DNA of 64,000 bases from Paucibacter sp. DJ2R-2 (GCF_025717675.1 NZ_JAJIRT010000015.1:1-64000); one strand, 5' to 3'; numbered from the stretch's first letter, positions 39,057-48,584 are shown. A program made the numbers and translations. Notes: generated by a model not told the origin, from the sequence alone.

Positions 39057-39818
39057 TCAGGCCAGGGCATGGCGGGCTTCGCCATCGCGACGGGCGCGCT
39101 CGCGCGCTTCGGGCCGCTCGATCGGGTCCTGAGCCTGGTCGGACACCAGCTTCCCATCGCGCAGCAGGATCACGCGGCGAGCCCTCTGGATCACCAACGG
39201 ATCGTGCGAGCTGAAGACAAAGCTCACGCCTTGCTCACGGTTGAGGCTTTGCATGAGTTCCATCAGCGCGATCGCGGTGGCCGAATCCAGATTGGCGGTC
39301 GGTTCGTCGGCAATCACCACGCGAGGACCGCTGGCGATGGCGCGAGCTACGGCCACGCGTTGCTGCTGCCCGCCGCTGAGCTGGTCCGGGTAGCGGTGCA
39401 TTTGCTCGCCGAGCCCGAGCTGCTGCAGCAGGCGGATGCTGCGTTCGCGCCGCTGTTCCGGCGCGATGCCTTGGAACTCCATGACCATTTCGGTGTTCTC
39501 CAGTGCGCTGAGCACCGGCATCAGGTTGTAGGCCTGGAACACAAAACCCAGTGAATCGCGACGCAGCCCTGACAGCTCGGTGGCCGACAGGCGCGACACA
39601 TCGCGACCGGCAAAGCTCAGCTGGCCCTCGGAGGGCGAGTCGAGCAGGCCCAGCAGATTGAGCAGCGTCGATTTGCCAGAACCCGAGGGCCCGGCGATCA
39701 CGACGAACTCTCCGGCGTCGATGCGTAGATCGATGCCGCGCAGCGCATGGACTTGCAGCGAGCCTTGTTGGAAACGCTTGTGCAGGCCATGGGCCTGGAA
39801 GATGGGGGTGTCAGGCAT
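39057..39818 (-). CDS. MacB/LolD-type ABC transporter ATPase
   Basis: 253 residues. Walker A GPSGSGKSTLLNLLG, Q-loop FVFQAYNLMPVLSALEN, signature LSGGQQQRVAVARA, Walker B RVVIADEPTANLD and the switch His in FSSHD are intact. The sequence belongs to the LolD/MacB/FtsE group that pairs with FtsX-type permeases. It overlaps the stop of the second permease gene by 8 nt. A 30-residue Arg-rich C-terminal tail is unusual. It would power extraction or export of a lipophilic product across the periplasm. Confidence 0.93.
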   Translation of the reverse strand: MPDTPIFQAHGLHKRFQQGSLQVHALRGIDLRIDAGEFVVIAGPSGSGKSTLLNLLGLLDSPSEGQLSFAGRDVSRLSATELSGLRRDSLGFVFQAYNLMPVLSALENTEMVMEFQGIAPEQRRERSIRLLQQLGLGEQMHRYPDQLSGGQQQRVAVARAIASGPRVVIADEPTANLDSATAIALMELMQSLNREQGVSFVFSSHDPLVIQRARRVILLRDGKLVSDQAQDPIERPEARERARRDGEARHALA

Positions 39819-41106
39819 GGTGCTTGATGGCCTCGATGGGCTTGAGACGTCCAGATTTGTAGGCGGGGTAGAGGCTGACCAGCAGGGTCAGCAGCAGGAT
39901 CAGGGTCGCCACGCCCGCTAGCTTCAGCGGCTTGAGCAGGGAGTAAAAGCGCTCGGGCAGCAGCACGCCGCCGGCTTCCAGGCCGGTGCCGAAAACCTCC
40001 CGGAAGTTCAGGCCCTCGGTCGCGAAATGCCAATGCGCCGCCAGGCCCAGCAGCAAGCCCAGCAGCAGGCTGGTGCCGGCCAAGTAGAGCGACTCCAGCA
40101 GCACCACGCGCACGATCAAGCCGGGGCTGCTGCCCAGGGCCAGCATCACGCCGAACTCGCGGTGCCGCTTGAGCACGGACATGATCACGGTGTTGAGGAT
40201 GCCGGCCACCACGACCACGATCACGATCACCATCAGCAAGGCCATGCCGGCCGCATCCATGGCCACGGCCGAGTTCAGCTCGGGGGCGGCCTGGGTCCAG
40301 GCCTGCGCCTCCCAAGCCCGCGCCTCCAGCAGTGGCTGCATCTGCAGCTGCAAGGCCGGCAGTTGCTGCTCATCCTCCAGGTACAAGGCCAGATGGCTGA
40401 CGCCCTGGGCGGCGCCGGTCAGCTGTTGTGCAGCCTCCAAGGGCAGTTCCACCCAAAAGGCATCGAGTTCCTGGATGCCGGTGCGGAAGATGCCGTGCAG
40501 CTCAAATGCCGCCCGTGCGAACTCTCCGCCTCCCAGGGGCTTGACCGTCAGGGTGACGCGGTCGCCGATGCGTACATCCAGGGCCTTGGCCAGGCGCTCG
40601 CCGAGCACCAGAGGCGGCAGGCCGGTGCGGGCCGGAGCCGCGCCCGGCAATGCCTTCGCGGGAGTCACTGGCAAAGGCTGGCCGACGATGATGGCGCGCG
40701 CATCGGCAATGCCGGACACCGGCAGCTCCAATGCCGGTTCCACGCCCGAGGCCGTGACCGCGATCTGCTGGGCGCCGGCCTGGGCCATGGCCGAGAAGCG
40801 CAGCCGCGGCACCACGCTGCTGGCCAGCGAGCCCGCTGCCGCGCGACTTTGCTCCAGCGCTTGCGGGCCTTTGGCAATCAGGCGCTCCAGGCTCGGATCC
40901 TGCGCATGACCTTGCTGGGACAGGATCAGATGACCCAAGCCCATGCGCACGCCGACCTGGATCATGGCTTGATGGCCGCCGTCGGAAAGCCCCTGGAAGC
41001 AGGTCAGCAGGGCCATGGTGATGACGATGATGGCGGCCGTGAAGCCGCTGCGGCGCCGGTGTCGCAAGAGGTTGCGAAGGGCCAGTCGATGGGCAAGCAT
41101 ATTCAT
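39811..41106 (-). CDS. FtsX/MacB-family ABC permease
   Basis: 431 residues with the MacB/LolC-E layout: one N-terminal helix (GFTAAIIVITMALLTCFQGL), a periplasmic MacB_PCD domain of about 230 residues, then three C-terminal helices (MALLMVIVIVVVVAGILNTVIM, LESLYLAGTSLLLGLLLGLAAH, VATLILLLTLLVSLYPA). The end KSGRLKPIEAIKHH is family-typical. It lies 4 nt after the first permease gene, suggesting a heterodimer. Confidence 0.9.
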   Translation of the reverse strand: MNMLAHRLALRNLLRHRRRSGFTAAIIVITMALLTCFQGLSDGGHQAMIQVGVRMGLGHLILSQQGHAQDPSLERLIAKGPQALEQSRAAAGSLASSVVPRLRFSAMAQAGAQQIAVTASGVEPALELPVSGIADARAIIVGQPLPVTPAKALPGAAPARTGLPPLVLGERLAKALDVRIGDRVTLTVKPLGGGEFARAAFELHGIFRTGIQELDAFWVELPLEAAQQLTGAAQGVSHLALYLEDEQQLPALQLQMQPLLEARAWEAQAWTQAAPELNSAVAMDAAGMALLMVIVIVVVVAGILNTVIMSVLKRHREFGVMLALGSSPGLIVRVVLLESLYLAGTSLLLGLLLGLAAHWHFATEGLNFREVFGTGLEAGGVLLPERFYSLLKPLKLAGVATLILLLTLLVSLYPAYKSGRLKPIEAIKHHA

Positions 41107-41110
41107 GTCC

Positions 41111-42547
41111 TCACTGCGCTCTCATGCCGGCAGCCGGCGTCAATCGGGCGGCCCAGCTGGCGGGCAGCAAGGCGGCCAGCAGGCTGATCAGGATCAGCAT
41201 CAGCAAGGGCAGGGCTGCGCTGGCGATGCTGAGCTGCCCGCGCAGAACCGGCGCCATGCCCACCCCGGACAGGCTGAACTCGCCGAATCCCGATACATCC
41301 AGCCCATGCAGCTGCAGCCACAGACTCAGGCCCATACCGGCCGCCAATCCCACCCCGCCGCCGGCCAGGCTCAGCAGCACGGTTTCGGCGATCACCAGCA
41401 GCAGCACCTTGCTCGGCGCCAGACCCAGCGCCTTGAGCAGGCTGAGCTCGCGCTGGCGCTCCATGACACTGACCAGCATGGTGTTGAGCACGCCCACGCC
41501 GGCGATCAGAAAGACGATGAAGACCAGGGTGCCCATCAGGGCGCGATTGGCCGCGATCAGGGCCAAGACATCGGGCCGCAGCTGCGACCAGCTCTGCACC
41601 TTCTGGCCCTCGCCCAGACGAGACTGCAGCTCGGCGGCCAGGGCATCGGCCTGAGCCGGTGCGGCCAGGCGCAGGGCAATCTCATGGGCCTGGCCCGGCA
41701 GCTGCAGCATCTTCTGCAGATCGGCCACATGAAGCAGCAAGCGGCTGCGGTCCTGATGGTCCAGGCCGGTCTGCAGCACGCCGCGGACTTCCAGCTCCAG
41801 ATGGCTTTGCACGCCCTCGGCGCTTTCGACCAGCAGGCCCAGTGTCTGCCCCCAGCGCCCTTGCGCATCGGCGGCCAGGCCCAGATTGGCCGCCAACTTG
41901 GCCCCCAGCACCACGCCGGGGCGGCGACTGGGTCCCGGGGCCAGTTGTTCGGCCAGGGCCAGGCTTGGGTCCTGCAGCTGCGTTGGCGTGCCGGCTGCGC
42001 TCGCCGCCTGGCTGCGGCCCTCCAGCCGGGCAAAGGCGCGGGCAATGGCGGCCTCGGTCAGGGCCTGGTCGGTGGCTTGTTGCTGGGCATCCAAAGCCTG
42101 GGCCTCGCGCCAGGGCGTCGGCAGAGCTGCCAGCCATTCGCCCTGGCTGAGTTTGCGATGCAGAACGGTCACGGCCGCCTCGTGTTCGGGGTCGATTCCC
42201 ATCAGCTGCACGCCGGCCGAACGCGAGCCAAAGCTGAGGTAGGCGAAGGCAAACAGGCGCGGACTCAGACCCTGAACGCCGGGAATGCGCAAGGTGGCCA
42301 GGGCCTCGGGATCGGCCGGTACCGTGCGGCGCAAGGCCCGGCTGTCGAGGTAGGCCGGCTCATGAATCTGCACATGGCCCACTTCGCCCTCGGTGGTGCC
42401 CTGGATCAGCTCCTGGCTTAGGCCATCCATCAAGGCCAGGGTCGCCATGCACAGGGTCAGGGCCAGAGCCAGGCCCAGGCCGGTGACCAGACTGCGTTTG
42501 GCGTTGCGGCCCAGATTGCGCCAAGCCATGCGGTAGATCGTGCTCAT
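41111..42547 (-). CDS. FtsX/MacB-family ABC permease
   Basis: 478 residues. Start MSTIYRMAWRNLGRNAKRSLVTGLGLALALTL gives the first helix; the periplasmic part is longer than in its partner (about 300 residues, with Ala/Gln-rich stretches). Three C-terminal helices begin LMGTLVFIVFLIAGVGVLNTM, with the cytosolic coupling segment VMERQRELSLLKALGL. Tail RLTPAAGMRAQ. Its gene follows the LolA-like gene by 8 nt. With its partner and the ATPase it makes a complete type VII ABC system. Confidence 0.9.
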   Translation of the reverse strand: MSTIYRMAWRNLGRNAKRSLVTGLGLALALTLCMATLALMDGLSQELIQGTTEGEVGHVQIHEPAYLDSRALRRTVPADPEALATLRIPGVQGLSPRLFAFAYLSFGSRSAGVQLMGIDPEHEAAVTVLHRKLSQGEWLAALPTPWREAQALDAQQQATDQALTEAAIARAFARLEGRSQAASAAGTPTQLQDPSLALAEQLAPGPSRRPGVVLGAKLAANLGLAADAQGRWGQTLGLLVESAEGVQSHLELEVRGVLQTGLDHQDRSRLLLHVADLQKMLQLPGQAHEIALRLAAPAQADALAAELQSRLGEGQKVQSWSQLRPDVLALIAANRALMGTLVFIVFLIAGVGVLNTMLVSVMERQRELSLLKALGLAPSKVLLLVIAETVLLSLAGGGVGLAAGMGLSLWLQLHGLDVSGFGEFSLSGVGMAPVLRGQLSIASAALPLLMLILISLLAALLPASWAARLTPAAGMRAQ

Positions 42548-42555
42548 GCTGGCTT

Positions 42556-43431
42556 TCAGCGCAGGGCGCGTTCAGAAAAGTCGTCGTCGCTGAAGTCGCT
42601 GTCGAACTTCAGCCGCGCATAGTCGATCTGGGTGAACTCGCCCGGCTTGTCCAAGGCCTGCATGGTCAGGCGCGAGGGCAGGACGCGGCCGTCCAGGGGC
42701 TTGAGCTGGCTGTAGCGCAGCGAGCGCTGTGCCTGCTGGTCCTCGGGCCGGCGGAAGTAGTCCACTTGCAAGGGCAAGACGACAGGGTCGGCGCTACCTT
42801 CGAGCAGTTGCAGCTGGTAATGCACCTTGCCCCAGGCCACCGGCGCAGCGGGCTTGGGCCGCAGCAGCAACTGCAAGAGCTCCACCCGCCGCCCCAGCTC
42901 ATCGCGATCCTTGTTTCGCTGCAGCAGCTCGTAGCTGTAGTGCCGCGACAGGTCGGTTTCACGCATCAGGTCGTCATTGCTGAAATGGCTGCCCATCCAG
43001 TTGTCGGCCAGCATGGAGTTGCCCATCACCGTGATACGGCGGCTGCGCGGGTCGTAGAAGCTGATGCGGTCGCCGACCTTGAGCGTGGCATTGCCTCGCC
43101 ACAGGGCCGGGCCCAGCATGCGGATCAGGACCTTGCCTGGCTCGGCGCGGTCGTCGCTCATGACCATCAGGTCGTAGCTGCGCTGGTAGTCGCTGCGCTG
43201 GATGTGCATCTTCATCACGGCGGCCGAGCTGCGCCCGCGCAGCACCCGCTCGGCTTCTTGAATCCAAGGGCTGAACTGGGCTTCGCTGCCGCTCGTCGCG
43301 GCCCGGGCCGCCAGCGGGCGCAGCAGCGGCGCTGCGGCCAAAGCGGGCAGCAGAGGCATGAGTTGCAGAACGAAGCGGCGCCGGGCGGGCCGGTGGCCGC
43401 TGCTGCACAGGGATTTCGGAGTTAGGTTCAT
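42556..43431 (-). CDS. LolA-like periplasmic protein with a Tat-type signal
   Basis: 291 residues from ATG 43431, which overlaps the PigM-like stop by 4 nt (ATGA). Residues about 17-48 resemble a twin-arginine signal: PARRRFVLQL, a long hydrophobic run, then ARA. The rest (FSPWIQEAERVLRGRSSAAVMKMHIQR, KVLIRMLGPALWRGNATLKVGDRISFYDPR, MGNSMLADNWMGSHFSNDDL) matches the outer-membrane lipoprotein-sorting/LolA-like family often found beside MacB-type permeases. It probably ferries a hydrophobic ligand between the inner-membrane ABC complex and the outer membrane. Confidence 0.85.
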   Translation of the reverse strand: MNLTPKSLCSSGHRPARRRFVLQLMPLLPALAAAPLLRPLAARAATSGSEAQFSPWIQEAERVLRGRSSAAVMKMHIQRSDYQRSYDLMVMSDDRAEPGKVLIRMLGPALWRGNATLKVGDRISFYDPRSRRITVMGNSMLADNWMGSHFSNDDLMRETDLSRHYSYELLQRNKDRDELGRRVELLQLLLRPKPAAPVAWGKVHYQLQLLEGSADPVVLPLQVDYFRRPEDQQAQRSLRYSQLKPLDGRVLPSRLTMQALDKPGEFTQIDYARLKFDSDFSDDDFSERALR

Positions 43432-44612
43432 GGGCGAGAGACGGCGGTGGATGAAGAGAGGGCCGCGAACGACGAGCAAAAGGCCGCTGGCGCGCGGCGG
43501 CGGTGGTGGGCCTGGCACATGGGCTGCTGCGGCGTGCCCGCCCGGGCGATGAAAAGCACGCGGTCGCGGCAGCCCAGCAGCCCGGCCAGGCCCTGGGCCA
43601 GGTCTTCATGCTGCAAAGCCACGCTCAGGGGATGAAGGGCTTGGCCGGCGTCGGTGGCTGCCAGCCAGAGCCGGGCGATTGATTCACCAGCCCGCAATCC
43701 CTCAAGCGCCGGGTCCGCGGCGCGGGCTGCGCTGAGGTAGAGCAGGGCCGGGCTGCTCATGATCAAGGCATGCAGCTGACGGCCTGCCTGTGCCGTCACC
43801 GCCCAGCCGCCGGGCCCGCGCAGGCAGAGCGGGTGCAGCAGCAGCTGCAGCAGGCGCCGCCGCCAAGCAGGCAGAGGCCCGAACAGGCGTTCAATCGCAA
43901 TGCCTTGTGAGGCTTGGGGCTGCGCTCGCTCGCCGGCAAAGCTGAGGTGGGCATAGGTCTCGGCCCAGGCTTTGGGATGCGTCAGGTCCCGAGCACCATG
44001 GCGGGCGTAAAAGCCTGCCAGTTCGGCGCGGGCCGGTGGCGCATACAGGGCTTGCCAACACAGGCTTGGGCCCTGGCTGTCGAGCTCCAGCGTGTGTGGC
44101 AATGGGCTGTCGCCCGCCTCCAGATGAAAGCGCAGGCCTTGATGGGGCAGATAGGGCCCACGCTCGGTGTGGCGCAGGCGCAAGGCCCGGCTCAGTCGCG
44201 CCAGCCCCGCGGGGTCGGCCCGCTCCGCTAGGGCATGCGCACCCAGCAGCAAGAGCAGCGGCCCCTCGGCGCCCCCGTCAGGGTCCAGGTGCACGGCTTT
44301 CACTGGCCAGCCGCTCAAGCGCAAGAGGTTCAGCAGAATGGCGGCAAAGCCACCGAGGCTGATCAGCATTTCGCGCTGCAGCGAAGGCAGGGCACGCAGA
44401 CAGCGCGCCGGGTCCAGCTCCAGGGACAAGGCTTGGGTCCAGGGTCCGGTCGCCGCCCAGCGCTGTGGCAAGGCCACGCGCCGCACCCGCCAGGGCTGGC
44501 TGTTGTGCGAGGACGGCGCACGTGCCGCCAAGGCCAGCAAGGGTTCGATCTCCAGCAGCAAGGGGTCGCTCACCGGGGCCTCCAGTTCAAAACGCGCCGA
44601 CGCGTTTTTCAT
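43428..44612 (-). CDS. Nitroreductase-like flavoprotein (PigM-like)
   Basis: 394 residues from ATG 44612; ATG 44630 is an alternative, and both overlap the aminotransferase-reductase gene. The start LLALAARAPSSHNSQPWRVRR is the FMN-binding opening of nitroreductase-like proteins, and FMN-contact regions recur in LPSLQREMLISLGGFAAILLNLL and SIARLWLAATDAGQALHPLSV. PigM in prodigiosin synthesis is an oxidoreductase of this type that oxidises the bipyrrole alcohol HBM to the aldehyde HBC. The C-terminal 30 residues are low-complexity and may be variable. Confidence 0.82.
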   Translation of the reverse strand: MKNASARFELEAPVSDPLLLEIEPLLALAARAPSSHNSQPWRVRRVALPQRWAATGPWTQALSLELDPARCLRALPSLQREMLISLGGFAAILLNLLRLSGWPVKAVHLDPDGGAEGPLLLLLGAHALAERADPAGLARLSRALRLRHTERGPYLPHQGLRFHLEAGDSPLPHTLELDSQGPSLCWQALYAPPARAELAGFYARHGARDLTHPKAWAETYAHLSFAGERAQPQASQGIAIERLFGPLPAWRRRLLQLLLHPLCLRGPGGWAVTAQAGRQLHALIMSSPALLYLSAARAADPALEGLRAGESIARLWLAATDAGQALHPLSVALQHEDLAQGLAGLLGCRDRVLFIARAGTPQQPMCQAHHRRRAPAAFCSSFAALSSSTAVSRP

Positions 44613-47403
44613 GGTCGATCTCGAAGCCATGCAGGCGCGCCAGGCCTTCGATTTCGCGCACCTGTTCGGGCCGGACCGGGCCTTTGCTGAAATCGGCCCG
44701 GATGCCCGACAGGCCCAGCAGCAGCGTCTCGGCGGCGCAAGCGAAGATCAGACCCGGGTCCAGCTGCATGCCCGGCAGTTCCAGCTCAGGCGCCATGGGC
44801 AGGCGCACCACGCCGCCGCGGATCAGGTGCAGCTGGGACAGGGCGCTGACGCTGCTGGCGTCGACATCGCCGGGCACTGCCACATCGCAGACCAGCACCG
44901 GGCGATCCGCCGCGAAGTGTTCGGCGCGCAGCACCGGCTGGGGGCTGCTAGAGGCGCTGATGACGATGTCGGCCTGCCGGCAGGCTTCGAGCGAGGTGGC
45001 GAGCTGCACCCAGCCTTGCTGCTCCAACCAGGCGTCCAGGCTGGCCAGGTCCAGCGGGCCGCTCTGGGCGCGCCGCCACTCATGCAAGGCTGCAGCCCAG
45101 GGGCTGGCCGGAGCTGCCGATGGCGCGCTCTGACGCAGCAGCTCGCTGGCGATGTCACGGCGCACCTGGGCCAGCCGCGCTTCATGGCCAGGTCGGCCGA
45201 GCAGGAGCAGGCGCCGGCATTGGCCGGCCAGCAGCAAAGCCTGCACCTGACCGATATTGCCTGCGGCGCCCACCACGGCCACCACCGCGTTCGACCAGTC
45301 CAGGCCCATGCGCGCAGCGCTGCTGCGCGTGGCCGCCAGGCTGGCCGCCACCGTCAGGGCATTGCCACTGGTCACCGGAGGGTGCTCGTACTCGAAATCG
45401 ATGCAGTTGGCGGTGACGATGGAGGTGTAGCCACCAAATCCAACCAAGCCGCAGCCTTCGTCGCGGGCGCGTTGGTAGGCATGCTGGACCTGGCGCCGGA
45501 TCTGTTGCGCCCGGTTGAAGCGCATGTCGGCCGCGATGCTCTCCGAGTCCATCATGATCCCGTAGAGCCGCAACTCCACTTCGCGGCCCAGTGGTGAGCG
45601 GACGCGGCGGCTGGCGATCAGCTGCGGCTCCATCGCACACTGCACGCGGCTGCACAGCTCGTTCAATTGCTCGTTGCTGAGCCCGGCCAGCCCAGGCTCC
45701 CACTCGCGCAGGCTCTGCGCATCGATCAAATGGGCGAGAAAACCGATGCGCTCGACCGGGGCGTTGCTGCTGAGCTGGGCGATGCCTTCGGCCGGGCCTG
45801 GCGCCCGGGCCTTGGGCAGCGCCGGCGGCGTGAAGCCGCTGGACAGCATGTGGCCGAGCAGGCTTTGCAGGTCGCCGGCCGCCAGGGTGTGGAGCAGGGC
45901 ACGGAAGGCCTGCAAGGCCTGCTGCATCTCGGCCGGCTGCAGATAGGCCGAGGGCTGGATGCGCAGCACGCTGCGCCGCCCCAGCGAAGGCAGCACGCGC
46001 AGGCCATGGGCATGCAGCAGATGGCCGGCGCAGACCATGCCCAGCAGCTGCTCCTGCGCCAGGCTGGCCAGCAGGGGGGAGTGGTGAGCGCTCAGGTCCT
46101 GCAACTCCAGGCCCAGCATGCAGCCCCGGCCGCGCACCGCCCGGATCAAATCGGGGTGAGCGGCCTGCAGCGCGTGCAGGCCTTCCAGAAAGCCCTTGCC
46201 AATCGAGGCGCAGCGCTGGGCCACATCGTCGCGCTGCAGGATTTCCAGGCCGCGCAGGGCGACCATGGCGCTGAGGTCGTCCTCGGCAAACGTCGAGCTG
46301 TGCAGCATGCCGAACTCGCGGTGCTGCAGCGATTCCCGGACCGCCAGCGCCGAGATCTTGCAAAGCCCGCCGCCCAGTGATTTGGCGAAGGTCAGGTAGT
46401 CGGCCGGCAGCCCCTGGGCCGCGCTCTCGATCGGCCGGCCTGTGCGGCCCAGGCCGCACTGCACCTCGTCGGCGATCAGCGCCACCTCGGGGTGATGCTC
46501 GTGCAGCTGCAGCAGCAAGTCGCGGAACTCGGGTTCCAGTTCCAGGATGCCACCCTCGCCGCGCAAGGGCTCGTAGATCAAGCCGGCCAGACGCGGCAGC
46601 CGGCGCTCCACCAGGCGCAGGGGCTGAAACTCGAACTGGTAGACGCTGACGCTGTGCTCGCGCAGCTGGGCCAAGAACTGGGTCGGCTCGTGCACAAACA
46701 CCGCATCGGGGTTGTTGCGCACAAAGGCCAGGCGGGCGTCGCGGTTCCAGGTCAGTGCCAGCGAGCCCAGGGTCTTGCCGTGGAAGGCATAGGGCAAGGA
46801 GGCCATCAAGGGCGGCGTGGCCAGGGCCTGCAAATTGCGCTGGTTCAACGCCGACAGCAAGCCGTCGACATGCTCCAGCGGCTCGTGTTGCAGCAGACGC
46901 TCTGCCTGTTGCAGCAAGGCGGTATCGATCTGGATCTCGCCGCGCTCCAGCCGGATCTGCAGCTCACGGCTGTTGGCAGCACAGGCTTCCCCCAGTTCCT
47001 CCATGCGCCGGGCGTAGGCATAACGCGCATGTTTGATGGCGGCCTCCACGGCCTCGGTGCCCGTGCTGAGCAGGTAGATCTTGTAGCGCTCGCCGCTGTG
47101 TTCGTGCAGGTACTCGGCCAATGCCTCCTTCAGCTCGCTCGCGCGCTGGCGCCGGGAGCCCTGAGCATGAACGGGGCGTTGCTGCGCCAGGCAGCGAGTC
47201 AGCAGCTCCACCAGCTCGGGGTGGTTGTGGCCCAGCAAGGTGGAACCAAAACCGCCCACCAGATCCAGCACCGGCTGCTCCTTGCCGGCTTCATCGAGAA
47301 CATAGAGATGATCACCGCATGCACGGCTGTACTCCACCATCAGGCCTGCGGTTTCCAGCAGTTCTTCCTTGCCGAGTGCGGCTTGTCCCACCATGGCTGC
47401 CAT
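44587..47403 (-). CDS. Class III aminotransferase fused to an acyl-thioester reductase (TamH/PigE-like)
   Basis: 938 residues from ATG 47403 (GGAGG upstream; a TTG at 47409 is the alternative). The N-terminal 450 residues are a class III PLP aminotransferase: FGSTLLGHNHPELV, YLLSTGTEAVEAAIK, LIADEVQCGLGRTG and PLP lysine K341 in LTFAKSLGGGL. The C-terminal half (about 570-930) resembles cyanobacterial acyl-ACP reductase with a Rossmann motif AVVAVVGAAGNIGQVQAL. Together they could reduce a carrier-bound fatty acyl to an aldehyde and transaminate it to a fatty amine, the tambjamine side chain. PigE performs an analogous step in prodigiosin synthesis. Confidence 0.87.
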   Translation of the reverse strand: MAAMVGQAALGKEELLETAGLMVEYSRACGDHLYVLDEAGKEQPVLDLVGGFGSTLLGHNHPELVELLTRCLAQQRPVHAQGSRRQRASELKEALAEYLHEHSGERYKIYLLSTGTEAVEAAIKHARYAYARRMEELGEACAANSRELQIRLERGEIQIDTALLQQAERLLQHEPLEHVDGLLSALNQRNLQALATPPLMASLPYAFHGKTLGSLALTWNRDARLAFVRNNPDAVFVHEPTQFLAQLREHSVSVYQFEFQPLRLVERRLPRLAGLIYEPLRGEGGILELEPEFRDLLLQLHEHHPEVALIADEVQCGLGRTGRPIESAAQGLPADYLTFAKSLGGGLCKISALAVRESLQHREFGMLHSSTFAEDDLSAMVALRGLEILQRDDVAQRCASIGKGFLEGLHALQAAHPDLIRAVRGRGCMLGLELQDLSAHHSPLLASLAQEQLLGMVCAGHLLHAHGLRVLPSLGRRSVLRIQPSAYLQPAEMQQALQAFRALLHTLAAGDLQSLLGHMLSSGFTPPALPKARAPGPAEGIAQLSSNAPVERIGFLAHLIDAQSLREWEPGLAGLSNEQLNELCSRVQCAMEPQLIASRRVRSPLGREVELRLYGIMMDSESIAADMRFNRAQQIRRQVQHAYQRARDEGCGLVGFGGYTSIVTANCIDFEYEHPPVTSGNALTVAASLAATRSSAARMGLDWSNAVVAVVGAAGNIGQVQALLLAGQCRRLLLLGRPGHEARLAQVRRDIASELLRQSAPSAAPASPWAAALHEWRRAQSGPLDLASLDAWLEQQGWVQLATSLEACRQADIVISASSSPQPVLRAEHFAADRPVLVCDVAVPGDVDASSVSALSQLHLIRGGVVRLPMAPELELPGMQLDPGLIFACAAETLLLGLSGIRADFSKGPVRPEQVREIEGLARLHGFEIDHEKRVGAF

Positions 47404-47405
47404 AT

Positions 47406-48584
47406 TCAACGCCCTCCGCGCGCATCGCGCCTGTACTCGCTGCGCAGTTGCTGCACGAGCTGGTTTCTCAGGACCTCGGTCCCGCCTGAAAAGACAGTGC
47501 AGGGCAGGGCGTTGCGCAGCTCGCGCTCGACCTCACCGCTGAGCATGCCGAGAGCGCCATGCAGATGGACTGCGTCCATGCCGTTGTGCACCGCCGCCTC
47601 GCTGACAGCCAGCTTGGCGCTCAGGCTGGCGTCGCCGTGCCAGTCGCTCTGATGATCCAAAGACCAGGCCGCACGCAGGCACAGCAGCCGTGCGGACTCG
47701 TAGCGCAGCTGCATCTCGCCCAGGCGGTGCGCCAGGGCCTGCTGTTCGATCAGTGGGCGGCCAAACTGTTCGCGGCGCTCCAGATGAGCCCAGCAGGCGC
47801 GCAGCTGCCGCTTCATGGTGCCCAGGTACAGGGCAAACAGGCAGCAGCGCTCCCAAGCCATGCTGGCTTGGAAAATCGGCCCGCCACTGCCTTCCTTGCC
47901 CAGACGTTGGGACTCGTGCACCCAGACCCCGTCGAACTCGATATCGCCCATGGCGGTGGTGCGCAGGCCCAGCTTTTCATGCGGGCTAGGGCTGATGTGG
48001 ATGCCGCTGCTGTGGCGGTCGAGGATGAAGCTGCTGTAGTCCAGGAAGCTGCCACTCTCGCCTGTGCGGGCATGGACGATCACAAAGTCGCAGACCGGCG
48101 CATTGCTGATGTAGCACTTGTGTCCGCTGATGCGATAGCCGCCGCCGTCGCGTACGGCGCGCGTCCTCATGGCCGAGATGTCCGAGCCTGCCTGCGGCTC
48201 GGTGATGGCATGGGCACCCAGCCAGGCGCGCTGGCCGATTTGCTGCAACCATTCGGTTTGCTGCGGCCCATCGGCAAAGTGCACCAGCGGATGGATGCAG
48301 GCGCACAGATGCGCGGCCAGCGCGAACACCAGGCCGGTGTCGGGCACCGCCTCGCCCAGCACTTCCAGGCTCAGGGCGAGATCGAGTGCGCTCAGGCCTT
48401 GGCCGCCTTGTTCGCGTCCGGCGGGCAGCATGTGCAGACCAGCCGCGCACAAGGTCTGCCAGAGTGGCCGAGAGAATTCGCAGGCGCGGTCACGGTCATG
48501 CAGGCTCTCGTCCTGCAAATGCTCGGCCAGGGCGAACATATGGGCTTGCAGCGCTCGCTGCTCGGGGCTCAGTGCGAAATGCAT
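47406..48584 (-). CDS. Acyl-CoA dehydrogenase-type L-prolyl-carrier dehydrogenase (PigA-like)
   Basis: 392 residues, matching PigA/RedW. ITEPQAGSDISAMRT and the KCYISNAP segment bind FAD and substrate. E245 in SMAWERCCLF occupies the isovaleryl-CoA-dehydrogenase-type base position used by prolyl-carrier dehydrogenases, while the MCAD-type base is missing (FSGGTEVLR instead of EGT). It would oxidise prolyl-S-carrier to pyrrole-2-carboxyl-S-carrier. Its ATG follows the ketosynthase stop directly. Confidence 0.85.
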   Translation of the reverse strand: MHFALSPEQRALQAHMFALAEHLQDESLHDRDRACEFSRPLWQTLCAAGLHMLPAGREQGGQGLSALDLALSLEVLGEAVPDTGLVFALAAHLCACIHPLVHFADGPQQTEWLQQIGQRAWLGAHAITEPQAGSDISAMRTRAVRDGGGYRISGHKCYISNAPVCDFVIVHARTGESGSFLDYSSFILDRHSSGIHISPSPHEKLGLRTTAMGDIEFDGVWVHESQRLGKEGSGGPIFQASMAWERCCLFALYLGTMKRQLRACWAHLERREQFGRPLIEQQALAHRLGEMQLRYESARLLCLRAAWSLDHQSDWHGDASLSAKLAVSEAAVHNGMDAVHLHGALGMLSGEVERELRNALPCTVFSGGTEVLRNQLVQQLRSEYRRDARGGR

